In this document: piece after piece, positions 35,132-43,964 of the stretch | How the letters are laid out: every line of letters begins with the position of its first letter | Numbering within the stretch: position 1 is the stretch's first letter | Assembly (NCBI GenBank): GCA_025356665.1 | Contig: JANXRV010000146.1 | Location: 1-64,000, forward strand | Direction: 5' to 3' | DNA length: 64,000 nucleotides | DNA from: CAITSH01 sp025356665 | GTDB taxonomy: Bacteria > Pseudomonadota > Gammaproteobacteria > Burkholderiales > SG8-39 | Translations under genes and position numbers: made by a program | Notes under the pieces: generated by a model | The model's input: only the letters and a program-made list of their open reading frames with translations | The model's database searches: none | What the model was told of the DNA's origin: nothing

Positions 35132-36814
35132 TCAAACCCGCTCCCAGTTGAACCTGGCCTTGCTGCCGGTCCCGAACACCTTTAAGGCGCCGGTTTCGCC
35201 AACGGCATTGGGGCGGATGAAAATCCAGTTTTGCCAGGCCGACAGGCGGCCGAATATGCGTGTCTCCATGGTTTCGGCGCCGCCAAAACGCAGCGAGGCT
35301 TCAAGGCCGGTGAGGGCGTCGGGGGACAGGCTTGCGCGCTCCTCGATGGCGATGCGCACTTCTTCCTCCCAATCCAGATCATCGGGAGCGTAGGTGATGA
35401 GACCCAGACTTTCGGCCTCGGTCGCGGCGATGGGTCTGCCCAGGTGTGCGTGCAATGCCTTCGCGGCGGCAGTATCGCCGCAAAAGCGCGTGGCAAGACG
35501 GGTGAGGCCGTTGACCTCGGGGAAGGTGCCGAAGTTCGTTTCTGAGAGTGTGATTTGCGGCGCGCCTGCTTCATCGTCAGGCAGGGCCAGCATGTAGCTG
35601 CGGTCGCTGGCGAACGCCAGTTCGGCCAGCGTGCCGGCAAAGCAGGAGCCCCGGTCGATAATGGCGAACAGCGTGCGCGATGACACATCAAGTCGCGCGA
35701 GGGTGCGGCGCAGCAGTGCGGTGGTCTCTTTCACCAGCCAGTCGCCGGCATGCGCTTTTAGTGTCGCGTCTATGGCGAGCGCAACCGGCGCTTCGCCGCG
35801 CGTCTGCAGCAGCCAGGTGCCGATCTCGGCGTGGTTGGTGCGCAGCATCAGGATGGCATCGTCGAGTTCGCGTGCCATGGCAAGAGGCCACCAGCCGGCG
35901 CCGGCGGTGTGTATGCCGGCCACATCTTGCGGGCCGGCATCGGCGGGGGCCGATACGGTCAGCGTGGCGGTACGCGCTGCGGCGTCAATGCGGACGTCCA
36001 CATGGGTGTAGTGGTAGCCGTTTGCGTCGGCGTTGCGTGTGACCGGTGTGAGTGTGACGCCCTTGCCGGCGCCGGGACGGCCGCTTTGGCGCGCAAGGTT
36101 TGCAGCGTGCTGCCTGATCGCGTCCTTGAACACCTGCGGTTTGGCGACGTGATCAACCAGCTTCCATTGCCTCGCCCGCTCGGCGCGCACGCCCTCTGTG
36201 GTGGTGCAGAACACGTCGGCGAGATCGCGGCGCACCTTGCGCTTGTCGGTCAGGCGGGTGAGCCCGCCGGTGCCCGGCAGCACGCCCAGCAGCGGCACCT
36301 CGGGCAGGCTCACGGCCGAGGAGCGGTCATCGATCATCAGGATTTCGTCGCAGGCGAGGGCGAGCTCATAGCCGCCGCCGGCGCAGGCGCCGTTGACGGC
36401 GGCAAGAAACTTCAGCCCGCCGTCGCGGCTGGAGTCCTCGATGCCGTTGCGCGTTTCATTGGTGAATTTGCAGAAATTGACTTTCCAAGCATGACTGGAC
36501 AGGCCCAGCATGTAAATGTTCGCACCGGAGCAGAACATGCGATCCTTGGCGCTGGTCAGCACCACCACCTTGACCTCCGGGTGCTCGAAGCGGATGCGGT
36601 TGAGTGCATCGTATAACTCGATGTCGACACCCAGGTCGTAGGAATTGAGCTTAAGCTTGTAGCCGGGTTTGAGGCCCTTGTCTTCGTTGACATCCATGGC
36701 GAGGGTCGCCGTTTCGCCTTCGAAGGACAGCTTCCAGTGCGCGTAGCGATCGGGGTGCGTGTCAAAGCTGAGCGGCGGGGCGCTCAGCTTGGCTGCTTCT
36801 GCGGCGGTATTCAT
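35132..36814 (-). CDS. boxC: benzoyl-CoA-dihydrodiol (epoxide) lyase BoxC
   Basis: A 560-residue crotonase-superfamily enzyme that cuts the ring of the 2,3-epoxybenzoyl-CoA made by BoxB, releasing formate. The first crotonase domain (about 30-280) holds SAKDRMFCSGANIYMLG and GACAGGGYELALACDE; a second, less conserved domain follows with DRGSCFAGTLAELAFASD. Length fits the family. Its ATG overlaps the boxR stop (ATGA). Confidence 0.96.
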   Translation of the reverse strand: MNTAAEAAKLSAPPLSFDTHPDRYAHWKLSFEGETATLAMDVNEDKGLKPGYKLKLNSYDLGVDIELYDALNRIRFEHPEVKVVVLTSAKDRMFCSGANIYMLGLSSHAWKVNFCKFTNETRNGIEDSSRDGGLKFLAAVNGACAGGGYELALACDEILMIDDRSSAVSLPEVPLLGVLPGTGGLTRLTDKRKVRRDLADVFCTTTEGVRAERARQWKLVDHVAKPQVFKDAIRQHAANLARQSGRPGAGKGVTLTPVTRNADANGYHYTHVDVRIDAAARTATLTVSAPADAGPQDVAGIHTAGAGWWPLAMARELDDAILMLRTNHAEIGTWLLQTRGEAPVALAIDATLKAHAGDWLVKETTALLRRTLARLDVSSRTLFAIIDRGSCFAGTLAELAFASDRSYMLALPDDEAGAPQITLSETNFGTFPEVNGLTRLATRFCGDTAAAKALHAHLGRPIAATEAESLGLITYAPDDLDWEEEVRIAIEERASLSPDALTGLEASLRFGGAETMETRIFGRLSAWQNWIFIRPNAVGETGALKVFGTGSKARFNWERV

Positions 36815-37776
36815 GGGGCTGGTTCCTCCAATTTCTGCGTGATGGCCCGTGTCAGTTCATGCAGGCTCTTCTCGGTGGTCTTGGCTGCGGTGTCTACAGT
36901 GATGTCGGCCTGACCGTAGAGCCCGGCGCGGTCATCGAGAATGCGGCGCAAGTCCTGCATCGCTTCGCGGTTGCCGGCCATCGGACGCGTGTCCCCCTGC
37001 GCGATGACGCGCGCCATGTGTTCCTCGGGCAGTGCTTTGAGCCATACCGTGGTGCACGAGGCGAGCAGCATGTCATAGGTCGCCGGTTCCGAAACCAGGC
37101 TGCCGCCTGCGGCGATGACCACGCGCTCATGCCGTTCGACGATATTCTCGAGGCAGCGCTTTTCATAACGGCGGTAGCCGGGCTGGCCGTAGAGCAGGAA
37201 TATTTCCGACAGGCTGGTGCCCGCCTCGCGTTCGATTTCACCGTCCAGTTCCACGAAGGGCATATCCAGTGCCTGCGCCAGGCCGGCGCCCAGCGTGGAT
37301 TTACCCGCGCCGCGCAAGCCGATCAGGGCAATGCGGGAGGATTTGTTGCCGTGTTCTTTCATGCTCTTGCCGTACTTGCGCTGCAGTTCGGCGCGGACAG
37401 TCGGAAGTCTTTGCGCCGGGATGCGCTGCAGCAGCGCGCTGATGAGTTCGAGTTCCGCCGCTTTTGCGTTTGAATGCGTGCTCGCAGGCCGTCGCGAAAA
37501 CAGGGCGGCGAGCGGCAGACCAAGTGCATTGGCCACGCGCAGCAGCAGCACGATGGACATATTGCCGCGCCCGGATTCGAGCAGCGACAAATAGCGTTCC
37601 GACACGCCCGACTGCTGCGCCACGCTGCGCCGGGTCATGCCGGCGCGGGTCCTCTCATCGCGCACGCGTTCGCCCAGTGTTTGCAGGAAGGCGTTCTCGG
37701 TGTCGTCTTGGGCGCTCGTATCGTCGGGAGCGCGTTTGCGCGCCGTGTTCGAGGCGGTGTGTAAGGGAGGGTGCAT
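36811..37776 (-). CDS. boxR: BoxR/BzdR-type regulator (HTH fused to shikimate-kinase-like domain)
   Basis: A 321-residue repressor of the benzoyl-CoA pathway. Residues about 35-92 are an HTH_3 domain (RRSVAQQSGVSERYLSLLES) and about 147-321 a shikimate-kinase-like domain with P-loop GLRGAGKST (153-161), which in BzdR/BoxR senses benzoyl-CoA. The ATG at 37776 was chosen because a strong sigma70 promoter (37847-37874) would lie within a longer frame. It is the first gene of boxR-boxC-boxB and is divergent from flavodoxin-bclA, so it probably controls both sides and itself. Confidence 0.92.
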   Translation of the reverse strand: MHPPLHTASNTARKRAPDDTSAQDDTENAFLQTLGERVRDERTRAGMTRRSVAQQSGVSERYLSLLESGRGNMSIVLLLRVANALGLPLAALFSRRPASTHSNAKAAELELISALLQRIPAQRLPTVRAELQRKYGKSMKEHGNKSSRIALIGLRGAGKSTLGAGLAQALDMPFVELDGEIEREAGTSLSEIFLLYGQPGYRRYEKRCLENIVERHERVVIAAGGSLVSEPATYDMLLASCTTVWLKALPEEHMARVIAQGDTRPMAGNREAMQDLRRILDDRAGLYGQADITVDTAAKTTEKSLHELTRAITQKLEEPAP

Positions 37777-37846
37777 TGGTGGGTGAGCGAGGCTCGGATG
37801 CTGGTGTAGTATAGAAATATATTGCTTTAAATGAAAATTAAAGTGC

Positions 37847-37874
37847 ATTATAATTCTATATGCGTAAAATGCAA
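37847..37874 (-). promoter_or_regulatory. sigma70 promoter of boxR with TGCA motifs
   Basis: On the minus strand TTGCAT (37874-37869), 16 bp, TATAAT (37852-37847): near consensus. TGCA tetramers lie at 37870-37873 and 37844-37847, with TGCG at 37861-37864, in an AT-rich stretch. TGCA repeats are the known type of BzdR operator, so this is a likely BoxR autoregulatory site. Confidence 0.6.
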
Positions 37875-38007
37875 TAAGTCTTACATTCGCGGCATCCAGC
37901 CCCTGTCAGCCATGTAGTAAGCCGGCGCTGGAGCGATAATCGGGCGTCGTCACCACCTGCAAATGTCAAAGTGTCAGTAACAAAGGCGTGGCAAAGGCGC
38001 AACCAAT

Positions 38008-38490
38008 ATGTCTCTTGAACTCACCATCCTCGTTGGCACCATGACCGGCACGGCGCAACTGGTTGCGCAGGAGATTGAGCTGACGCTTTCCGACGACAAG
38101 ACGCACGTCCGCACACTGGAAATGGATCGCCTTGAAGCGACGGTGCTTGCCCCGGGCGGCACTTACCTGGTTTGCACATCCACTTACGGTCAGGGTGACG
38201 TGCCGGACAATGCCAAGACGTTTTACGATTCGCTCGCGACGCTGCGCCCGGATCTTTCCGCGGTGCGCTACGGCGTGTTTGCACTGGGCGACCGCACCTA
38301 CAGCGACACCTTCTGCTTTGGTGGCAAGAAATTTGACGCGCTGATGGCTGAGCTGGGCGCCAAACGCATCGGCGAGGTGTTGTTGCACGACGCTTCGGCG
38401 GGCACCATGCCCGAAGAGGTGGCGCTTGAGTGGGTGCAGGAATGGATCAAGCTTTGCAACCCCAGCGAGAGCCAGGTTCTCGCCGGTTAA
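38008..38490 (+). CDS. flavodoxin-domain protein
   Basis: A 160-residue single-domain flavodoxin of the MioC/CysJ-like type. The FMN phosphate loop is GTMTGTAQLVAQE (about 10-22), with CTSTYGQGDVPDN (about 57-69) and FALGDRTYSDTFCFGGKKFD (about 91-110) forming the FMN site. It carries one or two electrons. It is the first gene of the plus-strand unit with bclA, about 100 bp before it. As boxA is not in the window, it might serve an oxygenase reaction here; that is inference. Confidence 0.85.
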   Translation: MSLELTILVGTMTGTAQLVAQEIELTLSDDKTHVRTLEMDRLEATVLAPGGTYLVCTSTYGQGDVPDNAKTFYDSLATLRPDLSAVRYGVFALGDRTYSDTFCFGGKKFDALMAELGAKRIGEVLLHDASAGTMPEEVALEWVQEWIKLCNPSESQVLAG

Positions 38491-38591
38491 ACTGATTCAA
38501 GTCCTGCGGTACACCGCAGGACGCAAATATAACAACACGACGGGACGGGATGCCGGCATAGAGCGGCAGCCGTTCCCTGGAGGAGAGCACA

Positions 38592-40190
38592 ATGCCCCAT
38601 CTGTCATCGGCCGACCACAGCACGAGCCCGCCGCGCGTCAGCATCCCCCGCGACTACAACGCCGCGTTCGACCTGGTGGAGCGCAACCTGGCGGCGGGCC
38701 GCGCCAATAAGCTCGCTTTTGTCGATGATGCCGGCGAGGTGACTTACGGCGAACTGGCTGAACGTGTCAATCGTGCTGCGAATGCCCTCACCGCGCTTGG
38801 TCTGTGTATGGAAGACCGGATCGTGCTGGCCCATCTGGACACCATTGATTTTGTCGCGGTGTTTCTAGGTGCGATCAAAGCCGGCATCGTGCCGGTCGCG
38901 GTCAACACGCTGCTCACCACGGCTGATTATGAATACATGCTGGCTGACAGTCGCGCCAAGGCGCTGGTGGTGTCCGAGGCTTTGATGCCTGTCTTCTCGC
39001 CCTTGCTTGACGCCGAACCGGCCAGGCTGCCCTTTCTGCGACACGTGCTGGTGTCCGGCCAGTCCGGACACCGTCATCGTCACCTCGGCGAGGCTATGGA
39101 AAAGGCGGCCGCGAAATTCGACGCTGCGCCGACCACCAGCGACGACGTCTGCTTCTGGCTTTATTCGTCAGGTTCCACCGGTGCGCCAAAGGGCACGCTG
39201 CACCTGCACTCGCACCTCATCCAGACCGCCGAGCTCTATGCCGTGCCGGTGCTGGGCCTGCGCGAGAGTGACGTGGTGTTCTCGGCAGCCAAGCTTTTTT
39301 TCGCCTACGGCCTTGGTAATGCGCTGACCTTCCCGATGGCGGTCGGGGCGACGACCATCCTGATGGCCGAGCGGCCGACGCCGGCGGCGGTGTTCAAGCG
39401 ATTGCAGCACGGTGGAAGCAAGCCAACTGTGTTTTACGGCGTGCCCACCCTGTTTGCCGCGCTGCTCGCCAGTCCCGAGCTGCCGGGGAAAGCTGATCTT
39501 GCGCTGCGTGTCTGCACCTCCGCCGGTGAGGCGCTGCCCGCGGACATCGGCAAGCGCTGGACCGAACGCTTTGGCGTCGAAATACTGGATGGCATCGGCT
39601 CTACCGAGATGTTGCATATTTTTCTGTCCAACCGGCCGGGTGAAGTGCGTTACGGCACCACCGGAAAGGCGGTGCCCGGCTACGACTTGCGCCTCGTCGA
39701 TGAGACCGGCGCGATCATGCAGGGCACCGGCCAAATTGGTGAGTTGCAGATCAGCGGCCCCAGCAGCGCGTCCTGTTACTGGAACAATCGGGGCAAGAGT
39801 CGTGCAACTTTCATTGGTGACTGGACGCGCAGCGGTGACAAGTACACGCTCGATACGGATGGTTACTACACCTATGCGGGGCGCACCGACGACATGCTCA
39901 AGGTCGGCGGCATCTATGTGTCGCCATTTGAAGTCGAGGGTGCGTTGTCCACGCATGCCGCCGTGCTTGAGGCTGCGGTGATCGGCGTGGCCGATGAGGC
40001 GCAGCTGATCAAGCCCAAGGCCTATGTTGTGCTCAAGCCCGGCCAGTCGGTCACCGAAGAAGCGCTCAAGGCACATGTGAAATCGCGGCTTGCGCCGTTT
40101 AAGTATCCGCGCAGCATCGAGTTCGTGACCGAACTGCCCAAGACAGCCACTGGAAAAATACAGCGCTTCAAGCTGCGCGCGCGGGCTTGA
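38592..40190 (+). CDS. bclA: benzoate-CoA ligase
   Basis: A 532-residue AMP-forming acyl-CoA synthetase of the benzoate-CoA ligase type. It contains the ATP-binding loop YSSGSTGAPKGTLH (about 191-204), DGIGSTEMLHIF (about 330-341), GRTDDMLKVGGIYVSP (about 428-443) and the catalytic lysine region PKTATGKIQRFK at the end. The ring-binding SNRPGEVRYGT segment is typical of benzoate ligases. It makes benzoyl-CoA, the substrate of BoxB/BoxC encoded on the other strand. TGGAGGAGA precedes the ATG. Confidence 0.94.
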   Translation: MPHLSSADHSTSPPRVSIPRDYNAAFDLVERNLAAGRANKLAFVDDAGEVTYGELAERVNRAANALTALGLCMEDRIVLAHLDTIDFVAVFLGAIKAGIVPVAVNTLLTTADYEYMLADSRAKALVVSEALMPVFSPLLDAEPARLPFLRHVLVSGQSGHRHRHLGEAMEKAAAKFDAAPTTSDDVCFWLYSSGSTGAPKGTLHLHSHLIQTAELYAVPVLGLRESDVVFSAAKLFFAYGLGNALTFPMAVGATTILMAERPTPAAVFKRLQHGGSKPTVFYGVPTLFAALLASPELPGKADLALRVCTSAGEALPADIGKRWTERFGVEILDGIGSTEMLHIFLSNRPGEVRYGTTGKAVPGYDLRLVDETGAIMQGTGQIGELQISGPSSASCYWNNRGKSRATFIGDWTRSGDKYTLDTDGYYTYAGRTDDMLKVGGIYVSPFEVEGALSTHAAVLEAAVIGVADEAQLIKPKAYVVLKPGQSVTEEALKAHVKSRLAPFKYPRSIEFVTELPKTATGKIQRFKLRARA

Positions 40191-40468
40191 TCGGGTCCGC
40201 GATCAGGCCTGAGTGGCAAGCTGCGGGTTTATCGTGACGGCTTGATGCGCGGGTCTTGCTGAATTTCACCCAAGTCCGTCGCCGCACGGCCCAGTTCGAA
40301 TGCGCGGACGTATTTGAGCACCTTATCGCATCACCCGCGCAGCGCGGGTGACAGGCTGTCTGGAAGGTTTAGGCGTGGTAAATGAAGATGTGTCGACATC
40401 GCGGGCGCGTCGCGTCCTGCCGTTTTTAACAGCGCAGCAGGACGCGCACCCTCGGTAAGGGCGCGAGC
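40191..40468. other. intergenic, no gene seen
   Basis: A 278-bp gap between convergent bclA and the glutathione S-transferase gene. I see no credible reading frame; short GC-rich inverted stretches (for example ACCCGCGCAGCGCGGGT near 40332) could act as terminators. Confidence 0.4.
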
Positions 40469-41086
40469 TTATTCGCGCAGTTTTCGCGCTTCCTTCGCCT
40501 GTGGACGTTCGATGCTGGCCATCAGCCAGGCCTGGAAATGCGGAAATTTGCCGAGCTCGTATTTCATTGCGAAGAACGAGTAGCAGACGCTGGCCACCAT
40601 GAAGTCGGCCATGTCCCATTTTTCCCCACCGAAGAATTTGCTCTTCGCCAGATGCTCATCCAGAACCTTGAGCCGGGGTTGCAGTTTGGCGTCGGCGTCG
40701 TCAGCCAGGTTGGCGTTGCGTTTTTCCGGCGCGAACATGACGCGGTGCTGCATCACGGTGACCATGTGCGGCTCGATGTCGTTGGCGGTAAAAAACGCCC
40801 ACTGCAGCATGCGGCCGCGCTCCTGCGGCGTGGCCGGCCAAAGCGGGCTGTTGTATTTTTCGGCGAGATAAAGGTTGATTGCGGCGGACTCCCACATGAT
40901 CAGGCCGTCGTCGTCGATGGCCGGTACCCGCGCGTTGGGGTTGATCGCTGCGAACCATGCCTCGGCCGCCTGCGGCGCATCGCCGTAGATGGTGACGTTG
41001 ACGTGTTCGTAGGGTATGCCCGATTCCTTGCACAGCCAAGCCACGCGAAACGCGCGCGAGCGGAATTGTCCGTATAGCTTCAGCAT
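40469..41086 (-). CDS. glutathione S-transferase family protein
   Basis: A 205-residue GST. The thioredoxin-like N-terminal domain (about 1-80) starts MLKLYGQFRSRAFRVAWLCK, with ARVPAIDDDGLIMWESAAIN (cis-proline and the Glu-Ser glutathione site); the helical C-terminal domain follows, with the conserved MADFMVAS N-capping motif. It probably conjugates or isomerises an aromatic intermediate. It is divergent from a marR gene with a perfect palindrome between them. Confidence 0.85.
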   Translation of the reverse strand: MLKLYGQFRSRAFRVAWLCKESGIPYEHVNVTIYGDAPQAAEAWFAAINPNARVPAIDDDGLIMWESAAINLYLAEKYNSPLWPATPQERGRMLQWAFFTANDIEPHMVTVMQHRVMFAPEKRNANLADDADAKLQPRLKVLDEHLAKSKFFGGEKWDMADFMVASVCYSFFAMKYELGKFPHFQAWLMASIERPQAKEARKLRE

Positions 41087-41178
41087 TGTTGTCTCCCTTG
41101 ATAGTTTATGGTCGTTGTTGCATATCGTCCGTCAATAGCGGCGTGCGGGCATTTTAGCGTGGCTTGATTTTTCTGTGC

Positions 41179-41203
41179 AATTAGCTTTGCAACAAAGCTA
41201 ATT
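41179..41203. promoter_or_regulatory. putative MarR operator
   Basis: AATTAGCTTTG and CAAAGCTAATT form a perfect 11-bp inverted repeat with a 3-bp spacer, 35 bp before the marR start and 93 bp before the gst start. TGCAATTAGC/TTGACAATGCAATTG repeats flank it. Confidence 0.65.
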
Positions 41204-41237
41204 TGACAATGCAATTGTCCGGGCGTAGGGTGACGCA

Positions 41238-41849
41238 ATGGCAGCTCCGAAAAAATCCAAAAGCGACGCGCGCACTATTTCGCGTCCGGCGCTTCTTATC
41301 GATGGTTCGGACGAGGCGTTTCGCGGCTTGATTCATGACCTGATGGCCTACGCCCACCGTCTTGACGCCTGCCGCGACGGTTTTGGCGCCATCATCGGGC
41401 TGACCGGTGTGCAATACGAAATCTTCATGATCGTGCGGCGCTTCGGCGGTTCTGCCGACGCAAAGGCGGGCAACGCGAAAGCCGGGGATGCAAAGACCCC
41501 GGGTATCAGTGTCGGGCAGGTGGCGGCGCGGCTGCACCGCAGCGGTGCCTTCGCCACCATAGAGGCGGCCAAGCTGGCCGAACGCGGTCTCATTGCAAAG
41601 CGCACCGACCCGGCCGACGGCCGCAAGGTTTTACTCGCCATGACCCCGGCCGGCGAGGCGCTGGCGTGTTCGCTTGCGCCGTATCAGCAACAGATTAATG
41701 ATGTCTTGTTCGAATGTTTCGACCGGCGCCGTTTCGAAGCCTTGTCGGCTATGGCGAGTGACATGGTCGCCAGTGGTGATCGCGCCGTCGCCCTTTCTGA
41801 ATTCCTGGTTGCGCAAGTTAGCCAACGGCCGGCTGCGCGAGCAGCCTGA
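41238..41849 (+). CDS. MarR-family transcriptional regulator
   Basis: A 203-residue winged-helix regulator with GISVGQVAARLHRSGAFATIEAAKLAERGLI as the recognition region and KRTDPADGRKVLLAMTPAG as the wing, the MarR signature. Between the first helices and the wing domain is an unusual Ala/Lys/Gly repeat (DAKAGNAKAGDAKT, about 75-88). It heads the plus-strand genes for cupin, HpaB-type oxygenase, Bug protein and UbiD, and is divergent from gst, so it probably controls both in response to an aromatic acid. Confidence 0.85.
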   Translation: MAAPKKSKSDARTISRPALLIDGSDEAFRGLIHDLMAYAHRLDACRDGFGAIIGLTGVQYEIFMIVRRFGGSADAKAGNAKAGDAKTPGISVGQVAARLHRSGAFATIEAAKLAERGLIAKRTDPADGRKVLLAMTPAGEALACSLAPYQQQINDVLFECFDRRRFEALSAMASDMVASGDRAVALSEFLVAQVSQRPAARAA

Positions 41850-41870
41850 TTTTCTTTTTTCGGAGGTGGT

Positions 41871-42263
41871 ATGGATTCCAAGCAGCATCTTGAGTTTGTC
41901 GGTGTGGACATGGACGACCCGCGTTGGGAGGTGCCGCCAGGCTATCCGAGCGGCTTTACGCAGCTCATTCTCGCCTCGGATATCGACGAGACGGCCAAGC
42001 GCGGCAGCCGCACGCGATTATTGCGCCTGCTGCCAGGCGCTTTCTCCACTGTGCCCTTTGTACATGACCATTGGGAGGAGGTGTTCCTGTTCAAGGGTGA
42101 CCTTATCGTCGGCAACGACGACAAGGGGCGGGGTGGCAAGGCATCGCAGGCATTTACGTACGCTTGTCGCCCGCCCGGGGCTTATCACGGCCCCTTCACC
42201 TCAAAGGAGGGCTGCCTGCTCTACGAAATTCACTATTACGAAACCAGCGGCAGGCAAAAATAA
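41871..42263 (+). CDS. cupin-domain protein (ChrR-like)
   Basis: A 130-residue single cupin. LLRLLPGAFSTVPFVHDHWEEVFLFKGD gives the first motif with metal-binding H-D-H and Glu, and PGAYHGPFTSKEGCLL the second with His. Cupins of this kind bind a metal and either act on small molecules or sense them. It starts 21 bp after marR with GGAGGTGG upstream, so it is co-expressed with the regulator. Specific role unknown. Confidence 0.78.
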   Translation: MDSKQHLEFVGVDMDDPRWEVPPGYPSGFTQLILASDIDETAKRGSRTRLLRLLPGAFSTVPFVHDHWEEVFLFKGDLIVGNDDKGRGGKASQAFTYACRPPGAYHGPFTSKEGCLLYEIHYYETSGRQK

Positions 42264-42440
42264 CGTCCAAAGCTGCGCTTCCGCAGCAAGCGCTGCGGCA
42301 TCTAATTTTGGGTTTGAATGCAACATATTCTGCGCCCGCAATGCCCCCGGGGCGGCTGCCGTGCCCTGGTATTAAGGCGAGGCAGTGTCTTTGCCCGCGA
42401 TTTTAAGCCGTCAATTCAAAACAATTTATAGGACATTCTC

Positions 42441-43883
42441 ATGCTCAAGACGGGCGCTCAACACCTGGAATCCCTGCGCGACGGCCGTGTCGTTTACATC
42501 GGCTCGGAAAAAGTGACTGATGTGACCGCACATCCGGCTTTTCGCAACGCGGCCCATAGCATCGCAGCCATCTATGACATGAAAGCGGCGCCGGAAAATC
42601 GCGACGCGGCAAGTTTTTCAGAGGGCGGGGAGCGTTACAGCGCCTATTTCCTGCGCGCGCGCTCCAAAGCCGACCTGGAAAAGCGCACCGCCCTGCATCG
42701 CAAGATCGCCGCCATGAGTCACGGCCTGCTTGGTCGTTCGCCCGACCATGTGGCGAGCTTTGTCGCCGGTATGTCCATATTGCCCGAGGTGTTCGGCAAA
42801 TACGCCGACAACGTCACGCGCTATTACGAGCACATGCGCAAGAACGACATTTACGCCTGCTATGCCGTTATTCCGCCGCAGGCGGCGCGCAACCCTGAGT
42901 TCTACGTCAAGCAAAACATCCCGATCCCGACCCTGCGCGTGGTACGCGAGGAGGATGACGGCCTGGTGATCTCGGGCATGAAAATGCTCGCCACCGGCGC
43001 GGTGTTCGCCAATGAAATCTGGGTCGGCAACCTCATTCCGCTGGCGCCGACGCAACTGGCGGAGTCGGTGACCTGCGCCGTGCCCTGTAATGCCAGGGGC
43101 CTGACGCTGTGGTCGCGCAAGCCCTTCGAGCGCGACGCCCAGGTCGAGTTCGACAGCCCGCTCGCCCATCGTTATGACGAGACTGACAGCATGGTGATGT
43201 GCGACGAGGTCAAGGTGCCGTGGGAAAAAGTGTTCGTGCATAACGATGCGGTGCTGGCGCGCGACATCTATATCAAGACACCGGCGCATTGTTACGGCAA
43301 TCACCAGTCGAACGTGCGTTTTCACGCCAAGATGCGCCTGCTGGTCGGTCTTGCCTCGCGCATCACCCAGGCCTCGGGCGCGGACCAGATTCCGGCGGTG
43401 CGCGAAACCCTTGGCCGGCTTGCCGCGCTGGAGGCGACCCTTGGTGGCCTCATCGCCGGGCAGATACAGGACGCCGAGGACTGGCCGGCGGAGCACAAAA
43501 CCTACAATCGGCGCTACATGTACGCGGGCCTCAATTGGTGCACCGAAAACCACTCGCAAATCATCGATGCCATTCGCGAATTGTGCGGTGGCGGCGTGTT
43601 CCAGATGCCGGCGGACATTTCGGTGATGAAAGACCCGGCCATGCGCGAGATGTTCGAGCAATACTGGCAGACGCCGCAGATGGGGGCGGTCGCACGCATG
43701 AAACTGTTCAAGCTCGCCTGGGATCTGATTGGGTCTGAGTTCGCCGGCCGCCACCAGCAATACGAAAAATTTTACGCCGGCGCGTCCTTTATAGTGCGCA
43801 ACCACAATTTCCGCGAAACGCCCTGGGATGAGTTGCACGGTGTGGTTGATGACCTTCTTGCCGGTTACGACGTGCCGGATTGA
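42441..43883 (+). CDS. HpaB-family flavin-dependent monooxygenase (4-hydroxyphenylacetate 3-hydroxylase type)
   Basis: A 480-residue protein of the 4-HPA 3-hydroxylase large-component family. The N-terminal domain (about 1-270) starts KTGAQHLESLRDGRVVYI; the FAD/substrate region holds SGMKMLATGAVFANEIWVG; the C-terminal helical domain includes GLNWCTENHSQIIDAIREL and LCGGGVFQMPAD. It lacks the iron-sulfur cysteine set of the related 4-hydroxybutyryl-CoA dehydratases, which favours an FADH2-using monooxygenase. The flavin reductase partner is not in the window. It lies 177 bp after the cupin and 81 bp before a Bug gene. Confidence 0.85.
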   Translation: MLKTGAQHLESLRDGRVVYIGSEKVTDVTAHPAFRNAAHSIAAIYDMKAAPENRDAASFSEGGERYSAYFLRARSKADLEKRTALHRKIAAMSHGLLGRSPDHVASFVAGMSILPEVFGKYADNVTRYYEHMRKNDIYACYAVIPPQAARNPEFYVKQNIPIPTLRVVREEDDGLVISGMKMLATGAVFANEIWVGNLIPLAPTQLAESVTCAVPCNARGLTLWSRKPFERDAQVEFDSPLAHRYDETDSMVMCDEVKVPWEKVFVHNDAVLARDIYIKTPAHCYGNHQSNVRFHAKMRLLVGLASRITQASGADQIPAVRETLGRLAALEATLGGLIAGQIQDAEDWPAEHKTYNRRYMYAGLNWCTENHSQIIDAIRELCGGGVFQMPADISVMKDPAMREMFEQYWQTPQMGAVARMKLFKLAWDLIGSEFAGRHQQYEKFYAGASFIVRNHNFRETPWDELHGVVDDLLAGYDVPD

Positions 43884-43964
43884 GCGATAATCTGCCGTTC
43901 CTGAAATCGCGTGGAGGGCCCCGCCGGCCCGATTCGGCGTGAATCCTTTTCACAGGCTGGAAAA

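Noticed and set aside
42441..43883. HpaB-family protein considered as 4-hydroxybutyryl-CoA dehydratase
   Set aside because: The cysteine/histidine set for the [4Fe-4S] cluster of that enzyme is not present.
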